From: Helicobacter_F equorum
Lineage (GTDB): Bacteria > Campylobacterota > Campylobacteria > Campylobacterales > Helicobacteraceae
Assembly: GCF_042649585.1 (NCBI RefSeq)
Contig: NZ_JBHRZM010000009.1
Coordinates: 358,048 to 422,047 of the forward strand
DNA length: 64,000 nt
Reading direction: 5' to 3'
The notes beneath the pieces were generated by a model. The model ran no database searches and was not told the DNA's origin. It saw nothing but the letters and a program-made list of their open reading frames with translations. This document shows positions 8,575 through 17,745 of this stretch, in pieces (position 1 is the first letter of the stretch; every line of letters starts with the position of its first letter). A program made the translations under genes and the position numbers.

Positions 8575-9738
8575 TTATTCATAAGAGCTAGAAATATTGC
8601 GCAACCTTTCTACTGCTTTTTTAAACACATCTAGCATATATTCAATTTCTTCTTTAGTATTAAATCTACTAAGTGAGATTCTAATGGCTGTATGGGCTAA
8701 CTCTTTATCTGCACCGATAGCTACCATCACAGGGTTTGCTTCAAGGTCTTCACTTGCACATGCACTACCTGTGGAGCAAGCAATTCCTGCTTTGTTGAGG
8801 TCCCATAGCATCGCCTCGCCTTCAATGCCACGCACACTAATAAGCGTCGTATTTGGCACACGATTTTCACGACTGCCTACAACAAACACATCTTTGATTT
8901 TAAGAAGCTCATCTTCTAAATAATCGCGCAATGCACGAACTTGCGTATTTTCATAATCTAGATTCTCTATAGCTAATCGCATAGCTTCTCCCATACCAAC
9001 GATATAAGGGACATTTAGTGTGCCACTACGACGCCCACGCATATGCTCTCCACCATGAAACAATGGAGTTAATTCCACGCCTTTTCTGATATAGAGCGCA
9101 CCTACGCCCTTTGGTCCATGGAATTTATGTGCGCTAAAACTCAAGAGATCTACATTTGCTTTTTGTACATCTACTGGGATTTTACCGATAGCTTGCACTG
9201 CATCTGTGTGGAATAATATGCCTTTTTCTTTACATAACGCACCAATTTCTTCTATAGGAAAAATAAGTCCTGTTTCATTGTTTGCCCACATAATACTAAC
9301 AAGTGCAGTATCTTCACAGATTGCCTCACGCACCTGATATAGGGAGATATTGCCATTACTATTGATTGGTAAGCGAGTAACACGCACGCCAAGAGATTCC
9401 AAAAAGCTACAAGTTGCACCCACTGCTGGGTGTTCAACTTCGGTAGTTACTACGTGGTTTTTATTACTATTATGGATAAGATCAAAATACACACCTTTAA
9501 GCACCCAATTGTTAGATTCTGTCGCGCAAGAAGTAATGATGATATCATCTTCATCATTTGCATTAATGCCCCTATAAAGCTCCTCTATTGCTTTATGGAT
9601 AGGATGGTGGGTTTGTGTGCCAAACTTATGTAAAGAGTTTGGGTTGCCATAGTGTTCACAAAAAAATGGGTCCATAAGTTCTTTGACTTTGGGATCTACC
9701 ATAGTTGTTGCATTATTGTCTAAATATACGCCTTTCAT
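8575..9738 (-). CDS. nifS: Cysteine desulfurase, NifS type
   Basis: A 387-residue PLP-dependent cysteine desulfurase supplying sulfur to NifU. The N-terminal YLDNNATTMVDP is typical. The PLP lysine lies in SFSAHKFHGPKG. The persulfide cysteine is in the loop CSTGSACAS. Length and motifs fit NifS/IscS fully. ATG with TAGGAGC upstream. It precedes nifU, the usual Helicobacter pair. Confidence 0.96.
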   Translation of the reverse strand: MKGVYLDNNATTMVDPKVKELMDPFFCEHYGNPNSLHKFGTQTHHPIHKAIEELYRGINANDEDDIIITSCATESNNWVLKGVYFDLIHNSNKNHVVTTEVEHPAVGATCSFLESLGVRVTRLPINSNGNISLYQVREAICEDTALVSIMWANNETGLIFPIEEIGALCKEKGILFHTDAVQAIGKIPVDVQKANVDLLSFSAHKFHGPKGVGALYIRKGVELTPLFHGGEHMRGRRSGTLNVPYIVGMGEAMRLAIENLDYENTQVRALRDYLEDELLKIKDVFVVGSRENRVPNTTLISVRGIEGEAMLWDLNKAGIACSTGSACASEDLEANPVMVAIGADKELAHTAIRISLSRFNTKEEIEYMLDVFKKAVERLRNISSSYE

Positions 9739-10046
9739 CGTTGCTCCTAAATTATCTGTTGTTTAGAAAAATATTGTCTAAGTTTACAGGGGATAAAACG
9801 CGTGGATTTTACACAATCTTTATTAATATATAGTTGTCCTTTTTTGAATCTAAAAAATATTTTGGGTATCAAAATTGCTTTGTGCAATTCAGTAAACATA
9901 TATTAAAGAGTTATTTATATTTAGGGAGAGCTAGTAGAAAACTATGGAATAGAAAATGCAGGTTTTTGACATGGACATTACATTTTATTATTATAATTGC
10001 GATAGTTGTGTAGAGTTTTACCTTTTGTAAGGGGGTTGTGAGAATA
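9739..10046. other. Intergenic stretch upstream of flgL
   Basis: About 308 bases separate the divergent nifS and flgL. I see no gene. It is A+T rich and contains one possible sigma-54 site (listed separately) and the ribosome binding site of flgL, TAAGGGGG, at its end. Confidence 0.6.
9864..9878 (+). promoter_or_regulatory. Possible sigma-54 promoter for flgL
   Basis: The string GGGTATCAAAATTGC keeps the GG-N10-GC spacing of sigma-54 promoters, with a good -12 half (TTGC followed by TTT) and a weak -24 half. Many flagellar genes of Helicobacter use sigma-54. Against it, the leader to flgL would be about 160 bases. Confidence 0.3.
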
Positions 10047-12593
10047 ATGCGTATCACTTTTGGGACTAAATATAACCAAATGAATTATTATCAAGGCACG
10101 ATGCAAAGTAAGCTTTCTGACATTAACACAAAAATTGCATCAGGACTAAAGATTCAGTATGGATATCAAGATAGTTCAGTGTTTAATCAGAATCTAAAGC
10201 TCGAATATGAAGAATTAAACCTTGATCAAGGCATAGATAATTCTAATACCGCTTACACACGTACACTTAACACTGATAAGGCTTTGGCAGAGCTTTCTCA
10301 AACAGCGGTGCAATTTAATACCAAGCTCATTCAAGCAGCAAATGATATACATTCTCCTATCTCACGCGAGGCAATTGCACGAGATTTGGAAAAACTTAAA
10401 GAACATATGATTAATATTGCTAACACTTCAATTGGTGGGGAATTTCTCTTTGCTGGAAGTAATGTCAAGATTCGTCCTTTTGAACCTGATGGCACATATA
10501 AAGGAAATAATGAGCGTTTGGAAGCATTGATAAGCTCACGCAATCTTATGCCATACAATATTACTGGTAATGAGCTCTTTTTTGGTAGGGATTCTGATAA
10601 CTACAAAACCATTACCACTAATGTACGGAAGCTTAATCAAAGTAAGTTAAATCCTGATATTATGGATAGAATCCGCCGTGGCGATATCCCTGAAGAAGTG
10701 TATATTAAGGCTACTGACACCCTAAGGGATTTGTTGGGCGATGATGATAGGATCACACATAATAATGGGAAAGAGTATTTTTATATGCGTGGTGTGCGTC
10801 CTGATGGCACAAGTTTTAAGAGTAAATTTTCTTTTGATGTGGGTTTTGGAGATGAAAAAAACGCTACAAAAGTGCAAGATTTATTAGATAAGATAGGCAA
10901 GGAGTTTGGCAACACCTCTAAAAATAAGGTTGTGGATGTGAGTTTAAATTATTGGGGGCAAATTGAAATAAAAAATTTAGCACCCGGTAACGCAAATTTG
11001 GATTTTCATCTCATATCAAGCGATAAGGATGTAGAAAATCTTGATGAGCTTGCTTCCATAGGTGCAAAAGTTACGAGTTTTCAAAAGAGTCCATTCATAG
11101 GTGAATACTCACAAAATACCATTATGGCGTTGCGGGATAATTATGATTATAGAATTTCTAAAATTCCTTCAACATTTCTTACCAAAGACAATGTTCCTGC
11201 CACACTTACAACAAAGGTTCGTGATGTTTTGCCAGAAGGTGTTGATACACTAGTTTTTGCCGGCACACGCCCAAATACTAATGATGGGAAAATAAATCCT
11301 GAACCTATAGAGGATCTAAAAATTACTATTGATGATTCTATGCAATTTCGTGATATTATCAAGCAAGTGAGCATGTATTTTGGTGGCAAACTCGAGGGAG
11401 AGATGATTAATGGTGAATTGGTCTTTAGGGACAATAATGTCAAAAACAAAGACAAAGACACTTATGAGCCTCCATTTAATGGTGAGAGCGGGTTTAGCTT
11501 TTCGCTTTCTACATATGGTAATGGGGAATTGCGCGATGGGCTTAGGAGTGATTATAAGGCAGAATATGATAGATTGGCGTTTGAAAATCGCGGATCAAAA
11601 TTAGTGTCTAACGTGCAGCAGATTCTAAGTGGCGGTATGGGATTTGCTAATGATGATACCAAGCTTTCTGATGTTGCAGGTGGTAGCGTCGATGGACAGG
11701 TATATAATTTAAATCTTAGTGATCATAATGGTGTGCCACTCCAAGCACGCGTTATGCTTAGCAATAAAGATGGATCGTTTTTGGTTATTCCAGATTCAAA
11801 GTCTAATCAAGAGATTCATATTCCGCTTTATAATCCACACGATGAACCCCCTGCGGTGAGTGTTACAAAAGCTGATGACTTAACATATAGGCAATTAATG
11901 GACGCTATTGGTATTGCACTGAATTATTCTAATCAAGATTCACAAGCATATATCAATGCACAGCTAGAAGATGGCACACCAACGCAAGAAAGTAAAAGAG
12001 CTTTTGAATCTTTGCTTCAAGCCCAACAAGGCAAAATAGAAGTAGCCTTAACCCCACAAGGGCGTATACAGATTTCCGATCAAATGCGATCTATTTCGCG
12101 TATGAAATTTATGATCTATAATGATCAAAGCAATGATTTTTCCGAACAGGCATTGCATGATCACACAACTTTTTTGACATTTAATGCCAATAATGCCCTC
12201 ACAATCGACCAACCAGATATCAATTTTTTTGATGGGCTTGATGAAATGATTAAGGCTGTGCGTAATGGAATTTATCGACCAGACGCATATGGGGATAATT
12301 ATGTGCCAGATATGCGCAATATCGGCATACAAAATAGCATTGAGCTTTTTGGGCATTTTAGCAACCACATAGAAAAGATGATTGCCCAAAATGGCGCACA
12401 TGGAAGGAGTTTTGAAAATGCTTTGCGACGCAATGAAGTGCTTAAGGTGCAAATTGCTTCTATCAAAAATGATAATATTGGCACCGATATGGCACAAACC
12501 TATAACCACTTTTCCAATCTCACGACGAACTACAATGCGGTTTTGGCTTCAACAAGTCGCATTAATCAAATGTCATTGGTGAATTATCTATGA
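10047..12593 (+). CDS. flgL: Flagellar hook-associated protein 3 (hook-filament junction)
   Basis: A protein of 848 residues, matching the long FlgL of Helicobacter (about 830) rather than the 300-residue enterobacterial form. The N terminus (MRITFGTKYNQMNYYQG, DINTKIASGLKI) and C terminus (TYNHFSNLTTNYNAVLAS) form the conserved coiled flagellin-like ends; the middle is a large surface-exposed insert. It joins the hook to the flagellin filament. An in-frame GTG at 10038 lies only 2 bases from the TAAGGGGG site; the ATG at 10047 has normal spacing and is chosen. It overlaps the next gene by 4 bases. Confidence 0.93.
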   Translation: MRITFGTKYNQMNYYQGTMQSKLSDINTKIASGLKIQYGYQDSSVFNQNLKLEYEELNLDQGIDNSNTAYTRTLNTDKALAELSQTAVQFNTKLIQAANDIHSPISREAIARDLEKLKEHMINIANTSIGGEFLFAGSNVKIRPFEPDGTYKGNNERLEALISSRNLMPYNITGNELFFGRDSDNYKTITTNVRKLNQSKLNPDIMDRIRRGDIPEEVYIKATDTLRDLLGDDDRITHNNGKEYFYMRGVRPDGTSFKSKFSFDVGFGDEKNATKVQDLLDKIGKEFGNTSKNKVVDVSLNYWGQIEIKNLAPGNANLDFHLISSDKDVENLDELASIGAKVTSFQKSPFIGEYSQNTIMALRDNYDYRISKIPSTFLTKDNVPATLTTKVRDVLPEGVDTLVFAGTRPNTNDGKINPEPIEDLKITIDDSMQFRDIIKQVSMYFGGKLEGEMINGELVFRDNNVKNKDKDTYEPPFNGESGFSFSLSTYGNGELRDGLRSDYKAEYDRLAFENRGSKLVSNVQQILSGGMGFANDDTKLSDVAGGSVDGQVYNLNLSDHNGVPLQARVMLSNKDGSFLVIPDSKSNQEIHIPLYNPHDEPPAVSVTKADDLTYRQLMDAIGIALNYSNQDSQAYINAQLEDGTPTQESKRAFESLLQAQQGKIEVALTPQGRIQISDQMRSISRMKFMIYNDQSNDFSEQALHDHTTFLTFNANNALTIDQPDINFFDGLDEMIKAVRNGIYRPDAYGDNYVPDMRNIGIQNSIELFGHFSNHIEKMIAQNGAHGRSFENALRRNEVLKVQIASIKNDNIGTDMAQTYNHFSNLTTNYNAVLASTSRINQMSLVNYL

Positions 12594-13372
12594 AAAATAT
12601 ACCTATCATTAGCTATCAGCACATTAGAGACAGAGCAGAATCTCAAAGCGTAAGTGTGGCGGAGTTTGAAAAACAGATTGCATATATAAAAAAGAAGGGT
12701 TATGAGTTTTTAAGCCTTGATGAATATGTGATGCTTAAATATAATACGGGGTCTTTAGAATCTAGCAAGAAAAAATATATTCTTGTAATTTTTGAAGGTG
12801 GTTGGAGAGATTTTTATACCAATGCTATGCCTGTATTGAGGCAATATAATGCCAAGGCAGCACTTTTTATTGCTACAGAATGGATTGATGAAGCCTCAAA
12901 ACAAGCTATAAGCAATCCTAATACACAAAGTAGTGAACTCCCTCATGATGAATCTATGATAGCGCTAAAAGAAAATCCTCGATCGGTGGTATGCACTTGG
13001 GAAGAGTTGCGACAAACACAAGATATTATCAGTTTTGGTTCTATGACGCACACATATCAGCTTTCAAATTATGTAATAAAGCCTTGGCACGAAGATTTAC
13101 AACTTTCAAAAGATCTCATTTCACAACATCTTGGGATACAAACTACCCATTTGCTTTGGCCTCGTGGTGAGCATGATGCTACACTTTTACGCACTGCCAA
13201 AAAAATGGATTTTAAGGCATTTTATCTCAAGCAACATGGGTTAAACTTTCAGGATTCTTGCTTGGATGAGAATACATATTGTGCTATGCGTAATAGCTTA
13301 CCTTACTTGAAAAAAATTCTTTTTATTTGTAACAATGCTTTGAGATATAGGCTTTTTGGAGTCTTTTTATAA
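12590..13372 (+). CDS. Polysaccharide-deacetylase-like protein with degenerate active site
   Basis: A 260-residue protein with the NodB fold layout: SYQHI near the start, a YILVIFEGGWRDF strand, AALFIATEWID, and a late HLLWPRGEHD. The catalytic TFDDGY signature is replaced by IFEGGW (residues 67-72), and the second motif, normally HTxxH, reads HTYQLSN without its second histidine. The metal and general-base residues are therefore missing, and it is probably not an active deacetylase. The ATG overlaps the flgL stop (ATGA), so it is translationally coupled to flgL. There is no signal peptide. The function is unknown; a structural or binding role is an inference. Confidence 0.7.
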   Translation: MKNIPIISYQHIRDRAESQSVSVAEFEKQIAYIKKKGYEFLSLDEYVMLKYNTGSLESSKKKYILVIFEGGWRDFYTNAMPVLRQYNAKAALFIATEWIDEASKQAISNPNTQSSELPHDESMIALKENPRSVVCTWEELRQTQDIISFGSMTHTYQLSNYVIKPWHEDLQLSKDLISQHLGIQTTHLLWPRGEHDATLLRTAKKMDFKAFYLKQHGLNFQDSCLDENTYCAMRNSLPYLKKILFICNNALRYRLFGVFL

Positions 13373-13402
13373 GGTTTTTTAACAAAAAAATATTTTATGT
13401 GT

Positions 13403-13408
13403 TATAAT
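13403..13408 (+). promoter_or_regulatory. -10 box of hsrA
   Basis: TATAAT in the gap between the flgL unit and hsrA, 45 bases before the hsrA ATG. Confidence 0.55.
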
Positions 13409-13452
13409 GCCTGGGTTTTTTAAGAGTTTGAATCTTGTAAGAGGGAAAGATT

Positions 13453-14133
13453 ATGCGAATTTTAATTATAGAGGATGATGTATCACTTAGCAAGGATCTT
13501 AGCGATACGCTTGGTGCAGGTGGTTATCAAACAGATATAGCTGAAAATATTAAAGATGGTGAGTATTTTATTAGTATCCGAAATTATGATTTGGTTATAA
13601 GCGGATACAATCTCTCTGATGGTGCGGGAGTGGAAATCATTCCTCAAGTGAAGGAAAAATCTCCGCGCACTCCTGTGATTATTATTTCTGACAAAGCGAA
13701 TGCAGAGCGCGAAATTGAGGCTTTTAAAGATGGCGCCGATGATTTCATTGCAAAGCCACTTAATATGAAGGTGTTGCTTGTCCGCGTGGAAGCTAGACTC
13801 AAGTTTTGGGGATCTAGCGTGATTGAAATTGAAGATCTTGTGATTAACCCAGATGAGGAAAAAATCACGTATAAGGGACAAGAAATCGAAGTGAAAGGCA
13901 AGCCTTTTGAGGTTCTAACGCATTTAGCACGACATCGCGATCAGATTGTATCCAAAGAGCAACTTTTAGATGCGATTTGGGAGGAGCCAGAGCTTGTAAC
14001 CCCAAATGTTATCGAAGTAGCTATCAATCAGATTCGCCAAAAAATGGATAAGCCTCTTTGTATTAGCACCATTGAAACAGTGCGTCGCAGAGGTTATAGA
14101 TTCTGTTATCCAAAAGCACCTAGCGAGAGCTAG
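13453..14133 (+). CDS. hsrA: Orphan OmpR-family regulator HsrA (HP1043-like)
   Basis: A 226-residue protein with an N-terminal receiver domain and a C-terminal winged helix (ending ETVRRRGYRFCYP). The receiver keeps the first acidic pair (EDD, residues 7-9) and the lysine of AKPL. The phospho-acceptor position reads glycine (DLVISGYNLSDG, Gly51 where Asp is expected), so activation by phosphorylation is unlikely. This matches HP1043/HsrA of H. pylori, an essential regulator without a partner kinase; that is family knowledge. No kinase gene is nearby. ATG with AGAGGGA upstream and its own TATAAT box. Confidence 0.92.
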   Translation: MRILIIEDDVSLSKDLSDTLGAGGYQTDIAENIKDGEYFISIRNYDLVISGYNLSDGAGVEIIPQVKEKSPRTPVIIISDKANAEREIEAFKDGADDFIAKPLNMKVLLVRVEARLKFWGSSVIEIEDLVINPDEEKITYKGQEIEVKGKPFEVLTHLARHRDQIVSKEQLLDAIWEEPELVTPNVIEVAINQIRQKMDKPLCISTIETVRRRGYRFCYPKAPSES

Positions 14134-14198
14134 GGTTGCTTGTTGTTTGTAAGTTTAGTTTTTTCTAATTTTAAATTTTTCTTTAAGTCTAGCTTGTA

Positions 14199-14204
14199 TA
14201 TAAT
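14199..14204 (+). promoter_or_regulatory. -10 box of the SRP RNA gene
   Basis: TATAAT, predicting a transcript start near 14211, just ahead of the folded SRP RNA. Confidence 0.5.
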
Positions 14205-14210
14205 TCATTT

Positions 14211-14320
14211 GCCCTCTTATAGACCTATGCAATAGGCTTCTAAGACAACACTTCAGGGTGGGAACACAGCAGAGTAACTTAGATTTTTGTGTGCCGTAGG
14301 TATCTGTATGGGGGTTCTTC
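14211..14320 (+). ncRNA. ffs: Signal recognition particle RNA (small bacterial type)
   Basis: The conserved SRP core TTCAGGGTGGGAACACAGCA lies at about 14253-14272, with a GGAA tetraloop and the asymmetric/symmetric loops that bind Ffh. Outer stems pair TTCTAAG with CTTAGA and CCTATGCA with TGCCGTAGG. The RNA pairs with Ffh to target membrane proteins. Ends are estimated: the 5' end from the -10 box, the 3' end from where pairing stops. It sits between hsrA and fabG. Confidence 0.88.
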
Positions 14321-14365
14321 TCAGATTCTTAGCTTTCTTAAAGCATTTCCTTAATTGATCTTGGT

Positions 14366-14371
14366 TATAAT
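14366..14371 (+). promoter_or_regulatory. -10 box of fabG
   Basis: TATAAT within GGTTATAATGT, about 50 bases before the fabG start. The same GGTTATAAT string precedes acpP. Confidence 0.5.
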
Positions 14372-14420
14372 GTCTTTTGATGGTGTAACATCATATTTTT
14401 TTTACATAAAGGAATAGAGT

Positions 14421-15164
14421 ATGACTTTTGCTGGTAAAAATGTTCTTGTGACAGGTGGGAGTAGAAGTATAGGTGCTGAAATTTGTAGGGTATTGGCGAG
14501 TTATGGATTAAAAGTGTGGATTAATTATCGTAGCAAACCAGAAATTGCTGATGCACTTAAAAGCGAAATAGAATCTCAGGGTGGCAAAGCCGCGGTTGTG
14601 TGTTTTGATGCCACCGATGAAGAAGGATTCTCAAATGCTATCAAAGCGATTATTGAAAGCGATGGAGCATTAGGATATCTTGTTAATAATGCAGGGATTA
14701 CAAATGATAAACTTGCTATAAGAATGAGCACACAAGATTTTACGGGTGTGATTGATGCAAATTTGAAATCGGCATTTATCGGTGCTAGAGAATCGCTTAA
14801 GGTTATGAGCAAACAACGCTTCGGATCTGTGGTAAATATTTCCTCTATTGTGGGTGAAAGGGGCAACGCAGGACAAACAAATTATGCTGCAAGTAAGGGC
14901 GGTATGATTGCTATGACAAAAAGCTTCGCCTATGAGGGTGCACCTAGAAATATACGCTTTAATTGTGTAACACCGGGTTTTATTCGCACAGATATGACAG
15001 AAGTTCTCAAGGATGAGATTAAAGATATGTATATCAAAAATATTCCTCTAGCGAGATTTGGAGAAGCAAAGGAAGTTGCGAATGCTGTAGCGTTTCTTTT
15101 AAGTGATGAAGCAAGTTATATTACCGGTGAAGTTTTGAAGGTGAATGGTGGGCTTTATATGTAG
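14421..15164 (+). CDS. fabG: 3-oxoacyl-ACP reductase
   Basis: A 247-residue short-chain dehydrogenase reducing 3-oxoacyl-ACP with NADPH in fatty-acid elongation. The cofactor motif TGGSRSIG is at residues 10-17, NNAG near 93, and catalytic Ser...YAASK...(Tyr, Lys) near 142-159. ATG preceded by AAAGGAATAG. It is first of fabG-acpP-fabF-accA, the same order as in H. pylori. acpP has its own -10 box, so the block may not be a single transcript. Confidence 0.95.
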   Translation: MTFAGKNVLVTGGSRSIGAEICRVLASYGLKVWINYRSKPEIADALKSEIESQGGKAAVVCFDATDEEGFSNAIKAIIESDGALGYLVNNAGITNDKLAIRMSTQDFTGVIDANLKSAFIGARESLKVMSKQRFGSVVNISSIVGERGNAGQTNYAASKGGMIAMTKSFAYEGAPRNIRFNCVTPGFIRTDMTEVLKDEIKDMYIKNIPLARFGEAKEVANAVAFLLSDEASYITGEVLKVNGGLYM

Positions 15165-15204
15165 GTTGGCTATAAAGTTTAAGGTTATTTTTGTTTTTCT
15201 TGGT

Positions 15205-15210
15205 TATAAT
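15205..15210 (+). promoter_or_regulatory. -10 box of acpP
   Basis: TATAAT in the 90-base gap before acpP. Acyl carrier protein is needed in high amounts, so a separate promoter is plausible. Confidence 0.5.
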
Positions 15211-15254
15211 TCCGACTTGTTTGTAAGTTAATTCTAAATGCAAGGAGATTTTAT

Positions 15255-15485
15255 ATGGCACTTTTTGATGATGTAAAGGCAGTAATTGTTGAACAATTAG
15301 GTGTAAATGCTGATGAGGTGAAGGAAAATTCAAACTTTATCGATGATCTTAATGCAGATTCATTGGATGTTGTTGAAATGATCATGGCACTTGAGGAAAA
15401 ATTTGGTATTGAGATTCCAGATCAAGATGCTGAAGCTATCAAAACTGTAAAAGATGTTGTAGGTTATATTGAAAAAGCTAAGTAA
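15255..15485 (+). CDS. acpP: Acyl carrier protein
   Basis: A 76-residue acidic helical protein. The phosphopantetheine-bearing serine lies in LNADSLDVVEMI (Ser about 37). Length and composition are standard. ATG preceded by AAGGAG. It carries the growing acyl chains for FabG and FabF encoded on either side. Confidence 0.98.
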   Translation: MALFDDVKAVIVEQLGVNADEVKENSNFIDDLNADSLDVVEMIMALEEKFGIEIPDQDAEAIKTVKDVVGYIEKAK

Positions 15486-15494
15486 TAAGTGATT

Positions 15495-15521
15495 TAGATT
15501 CTCTTTATTGTGGAGAATCTA
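15495..15521 (+). terminator. Perfect 9-bp hairpin after acpP
   Basis: Arms TAGATTCTC (15495-15503) and GAGAATCTA (15513-15521) with a 9-base loop begin 10 bases past the acpP stop. The downstream tail is CCCTTTAGAG, weak in T, so partial termination is more likely than a full stop. The arms are an inverted pair of the abundant word AGATTCT. Confidence 0.6.
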
Positions 15522-15566
15522 CCCTTTAGAGTATTTTAATTTTATTACACTATACAAGGAGATTAT

Positions 15567-16805
15567 GTGCGTCGAGTAGTAGTAACAGGTCTTGGCATGA
15601 TTAATTCACTAGGACTTAATAGGAGCGATTCTTTTAAGGCTATCATTGAGGGAAAAAGTGGAATTAAAAGAATTTCTTGTTTCGATGTGGAAAATTTTCC
15701 TGTAAAAATTGCTGGCGAAATTACCGATTTTAGCCCTGATGAAGTAATGGATCCCAAAGAAGTCAAAAAAGCTGATAGATTCATTCAACTTGCCCTCAAA
15801 GCTTCCAAGGAAGCCATGCTAGATTCTGGATTGCTCGAAAGTGATGGAAAAGTTAGTGCAAATATTGCTGATAACTTTGGTGTAAGTTCTGCGGCAGGGA
15901 TTGGTGGACTTGGCAATATTGAAAAAAATTCTATAGTATGTGCCGAAAAAGGACCAAGGAGAATTAGTGCGTTCTTTATTCCTTCTGCACTTGTGAATAT
16001 GCTCGGAGGTTTTACATCCATTGAATTTGGTCTTAAGGGACCCAATGTTTCTAGCGTTACAGCTTGTGCAGCAAGCACACATGCTATTATCGAAGCGACA
16101 AAGTCTATTATGATAGGTGAAGTAGATAAAATGCTTGTGGTTGGTTCTGAATCTGCGATATGTCCTGTAGGTATCGGTGGTTTTGCGGCGATGAAAGCGC
16201 TTTCTGACAGAAATGATGAGCCACAAAAGGCTTCAAGACCTTTTGATAAAGATAGAAACGGCTTTGTTATGGGTGAGGGTTCTGGTGCATTGGTGCTTGA
16301 GGATTATGAGAGTGCTAAGGCACGCGGAGCTAGAATCTATGCAGAACTTGTAGGTTTTGGTGAAAGCAGTGATGCTAATCACATCACGACTCCAGCTCCA
16401 GGTGGAGCGGGTGCGTTGCGTGCGATGAAAGCTGCACTTAAGATGGCAAATATAAAAATTGATTATGTAAATGCACATGGCACAAGCACAGCTTATAACG
16501 ATCTGTTTGAAACTATGGCGTTAAAGAGTGCTTTTGGATCAAAAGAAAATGTCCCATTTGTAAGTTCTACAAAAGGTCAGATTGGGCATTGTTTGGGTGC
16601 AGCAGGTGCTCTAGAAGCTGTGATTGCTATTATGGCAATGCAAGAAGGCGTGCTTCCACCTACAATCAACCAAGAAACTCCTGATCCAGAGTGTGATCTT
16701 GATTATATTCCAAATACTGCGAGACAAGCAAAAGTTGATGCTGTGATGAGCAATTCTTTTGGTTTTGGTGGCACCAATGGTGTAATTATTTTTAAAAGGA
16801 TTTAA
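15567..16805 (+). CDS. fabF: 3-oxoacyl-ACP synthase II
   Basis: A 412-residue condensing enzyme for chain elongation. The catalytic cysteine lies in SSVTACAASTHAI (near 165), and the two histidines in NAHGTSTAYND and KGQIGHCLGAAGA. The start is GTG at 15567 with CAAGGAG upstream; the nearby ATG at 15565 is out of frame and stops after four codons. The stop is 10 bases before accA. Confidence 0.96.
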   Translation: MRRVVVTGLGMINSLGLNRSDSFKAIIEGKSGIKRISCFDVENFPVKIAGEITDFSPDEVMDPKEVKKADRFIQLALKASKEAMLDSGLLESDGKVSANIADNFGVSSAAGIGGLGNIEKNSIVCAEKGPRRISAFFIPSALVNMLGGFTSIEFGLKGPNVSSVTACAASTHAIIEATKSIMIGEVDKMLVVGSESAICPVGIGGFAAMKALSDRNDEPQKASRPFDKDRNGFVMGEGSGALVLEDYESAKARGARIYAELVGFGESSDANHITTPAPGGAGALRAMKAALKMANIKIDYVNAHGTSTAYNDLFETMALKSAFGSKENVPFVSSTKGQIGHCLGAAGALEAVIAIMAMQEGVLPPTINQETPDPECDLDYIPNTARQAKVDAVMSNSFGFGGTNGVIIFKRI

Positions 16806-16815
16806 GGCTTCAAAG

Positions 16816-17745
16816 ATGGCTACTTACCTTGATTTTGAGCAAAAAATCAAAAGTTTACAAGATGATGTAGAGTCTGCTGATATCCGTGGTGATCATGCTG
16901 CAATAGAGATTCTTAAAAAGGCTTTGGATAAAGAGATAGCGCAAGTGTATGGTAATATGAGTGATTATCAAAAATTGCAACTTGCGCGACACCCAGATCG
17001 ACCTTATGCGATGGATTATATTGATTTAATTGTTAAAGATAAATATGAAATTTGTGGCGATCGTCATTTTCGTGATGATAAGACTATAGTGTGCTTTATA
17101 GGAAAAATTGGTGTGCAACCCGCTGTCGTGATAGGTGAGGAAAAGGGAAGAGGTACAAAAAATAAGCTTATGCGTAATTTTGGTATGCCTCATCCAGAGG
17201 GTTATCGCAAAGCATTGCGTGCCGCAAAAATTGCGGAAAAATTTGGTTTGCCTGTGTTAATGCTTGTTGATACATCGGGTGCATATCCTGGTGTGGGTGC
17301 AGAGGAGCGCGGACAGAGTGAGGCTATTGCAAAAAATCTTCAGGATTTTGCAGCGCTTGAAACACATACTATTTCTGTTGTGATAGGTGAAGGTGGGAGT
17401 GGTGGTGCGTTGGCTGTTGCTGTGGCTGATAGACTTGCTATGATGCAGTATTCTGTATTTAGTGTTATATCACCGGAGGGTTGTGCTGCAATTTTATGGA
17501 ATGATCCAAGTAAGCTAGAAACTGCAACAAAGTCACTAAAAATCACTCCTGATAAACTTAAAAAAATGCAACTCATTGATGATGTGATTATGGAGCCATC
17601 GGTAGGTGCACATAGAGACAAGGCGGGAGCAGCAAAAGCCATAGAAGAGTATTTTTTGAAATCTCTCGAAGAACTTGAGCATGATGAAAAATATATGAAA
17701 AAGCGTTATGAAAAAATCATGCGTTATGGAGTCTTTGCTAACTAA
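16816..17745 (+). CDS. accA: Acetyl-CoA carboxylase carboxyltransferase subunit alpha
   Basis: A 309-residue AccA. It shares with AccD the transfer of CO2 from carboxybiotin to acetyl-CoA, the committed step of fatty-acid synthesis. Typical segments are RHPDRPYAMDYI, MRNFGMPHPEGYRKALR, and the oxyanion-hole glycines GEGGSGGALAV. It is last of the fab block. No strong hairpin follows; 160 bases of unremarkable sequence precede the AraC pseudogene. Confidence 0.96.
   Translation: MATYLDFEQKIKSLQDDVESADIRGDHAAIEILKKALDKEIAQVYGNMSDYQKLQLARHPDRPYAMDYIDLIVKDKYEICGDRHFRDDKTIVCFIGKIGVQPAVVIGEEKGRGTKNKLMRNFGMPHPEGYRKALRAAKIAEKFGLPVLMLVDTSGAYPGVGAEERGQSEAIAKNLQDFAALETHTISVVIGEGGSGGALAVAVADRLAMMQYSVFSVISPEGCAAILWNDPSKLETATKSLKITPDKLKKMQLIDDVIMEPSVGAHRDKAGAAKAIEEYFLKSLEELEHDEKYMKKRYEKIMRYGVFAN

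Noticed and set aside
10038..10046. GTG start for flgL
   Set aside because: Only 2 bases separate it from the ribosome binding site; the ATG at 10047 has normal spacing.
12048..12509. Open frame of 153 codons antisense to flgL
   Set aside because: Overlaps the conserved C-terminal end of flgL; no ribosome site or recognisable domain.
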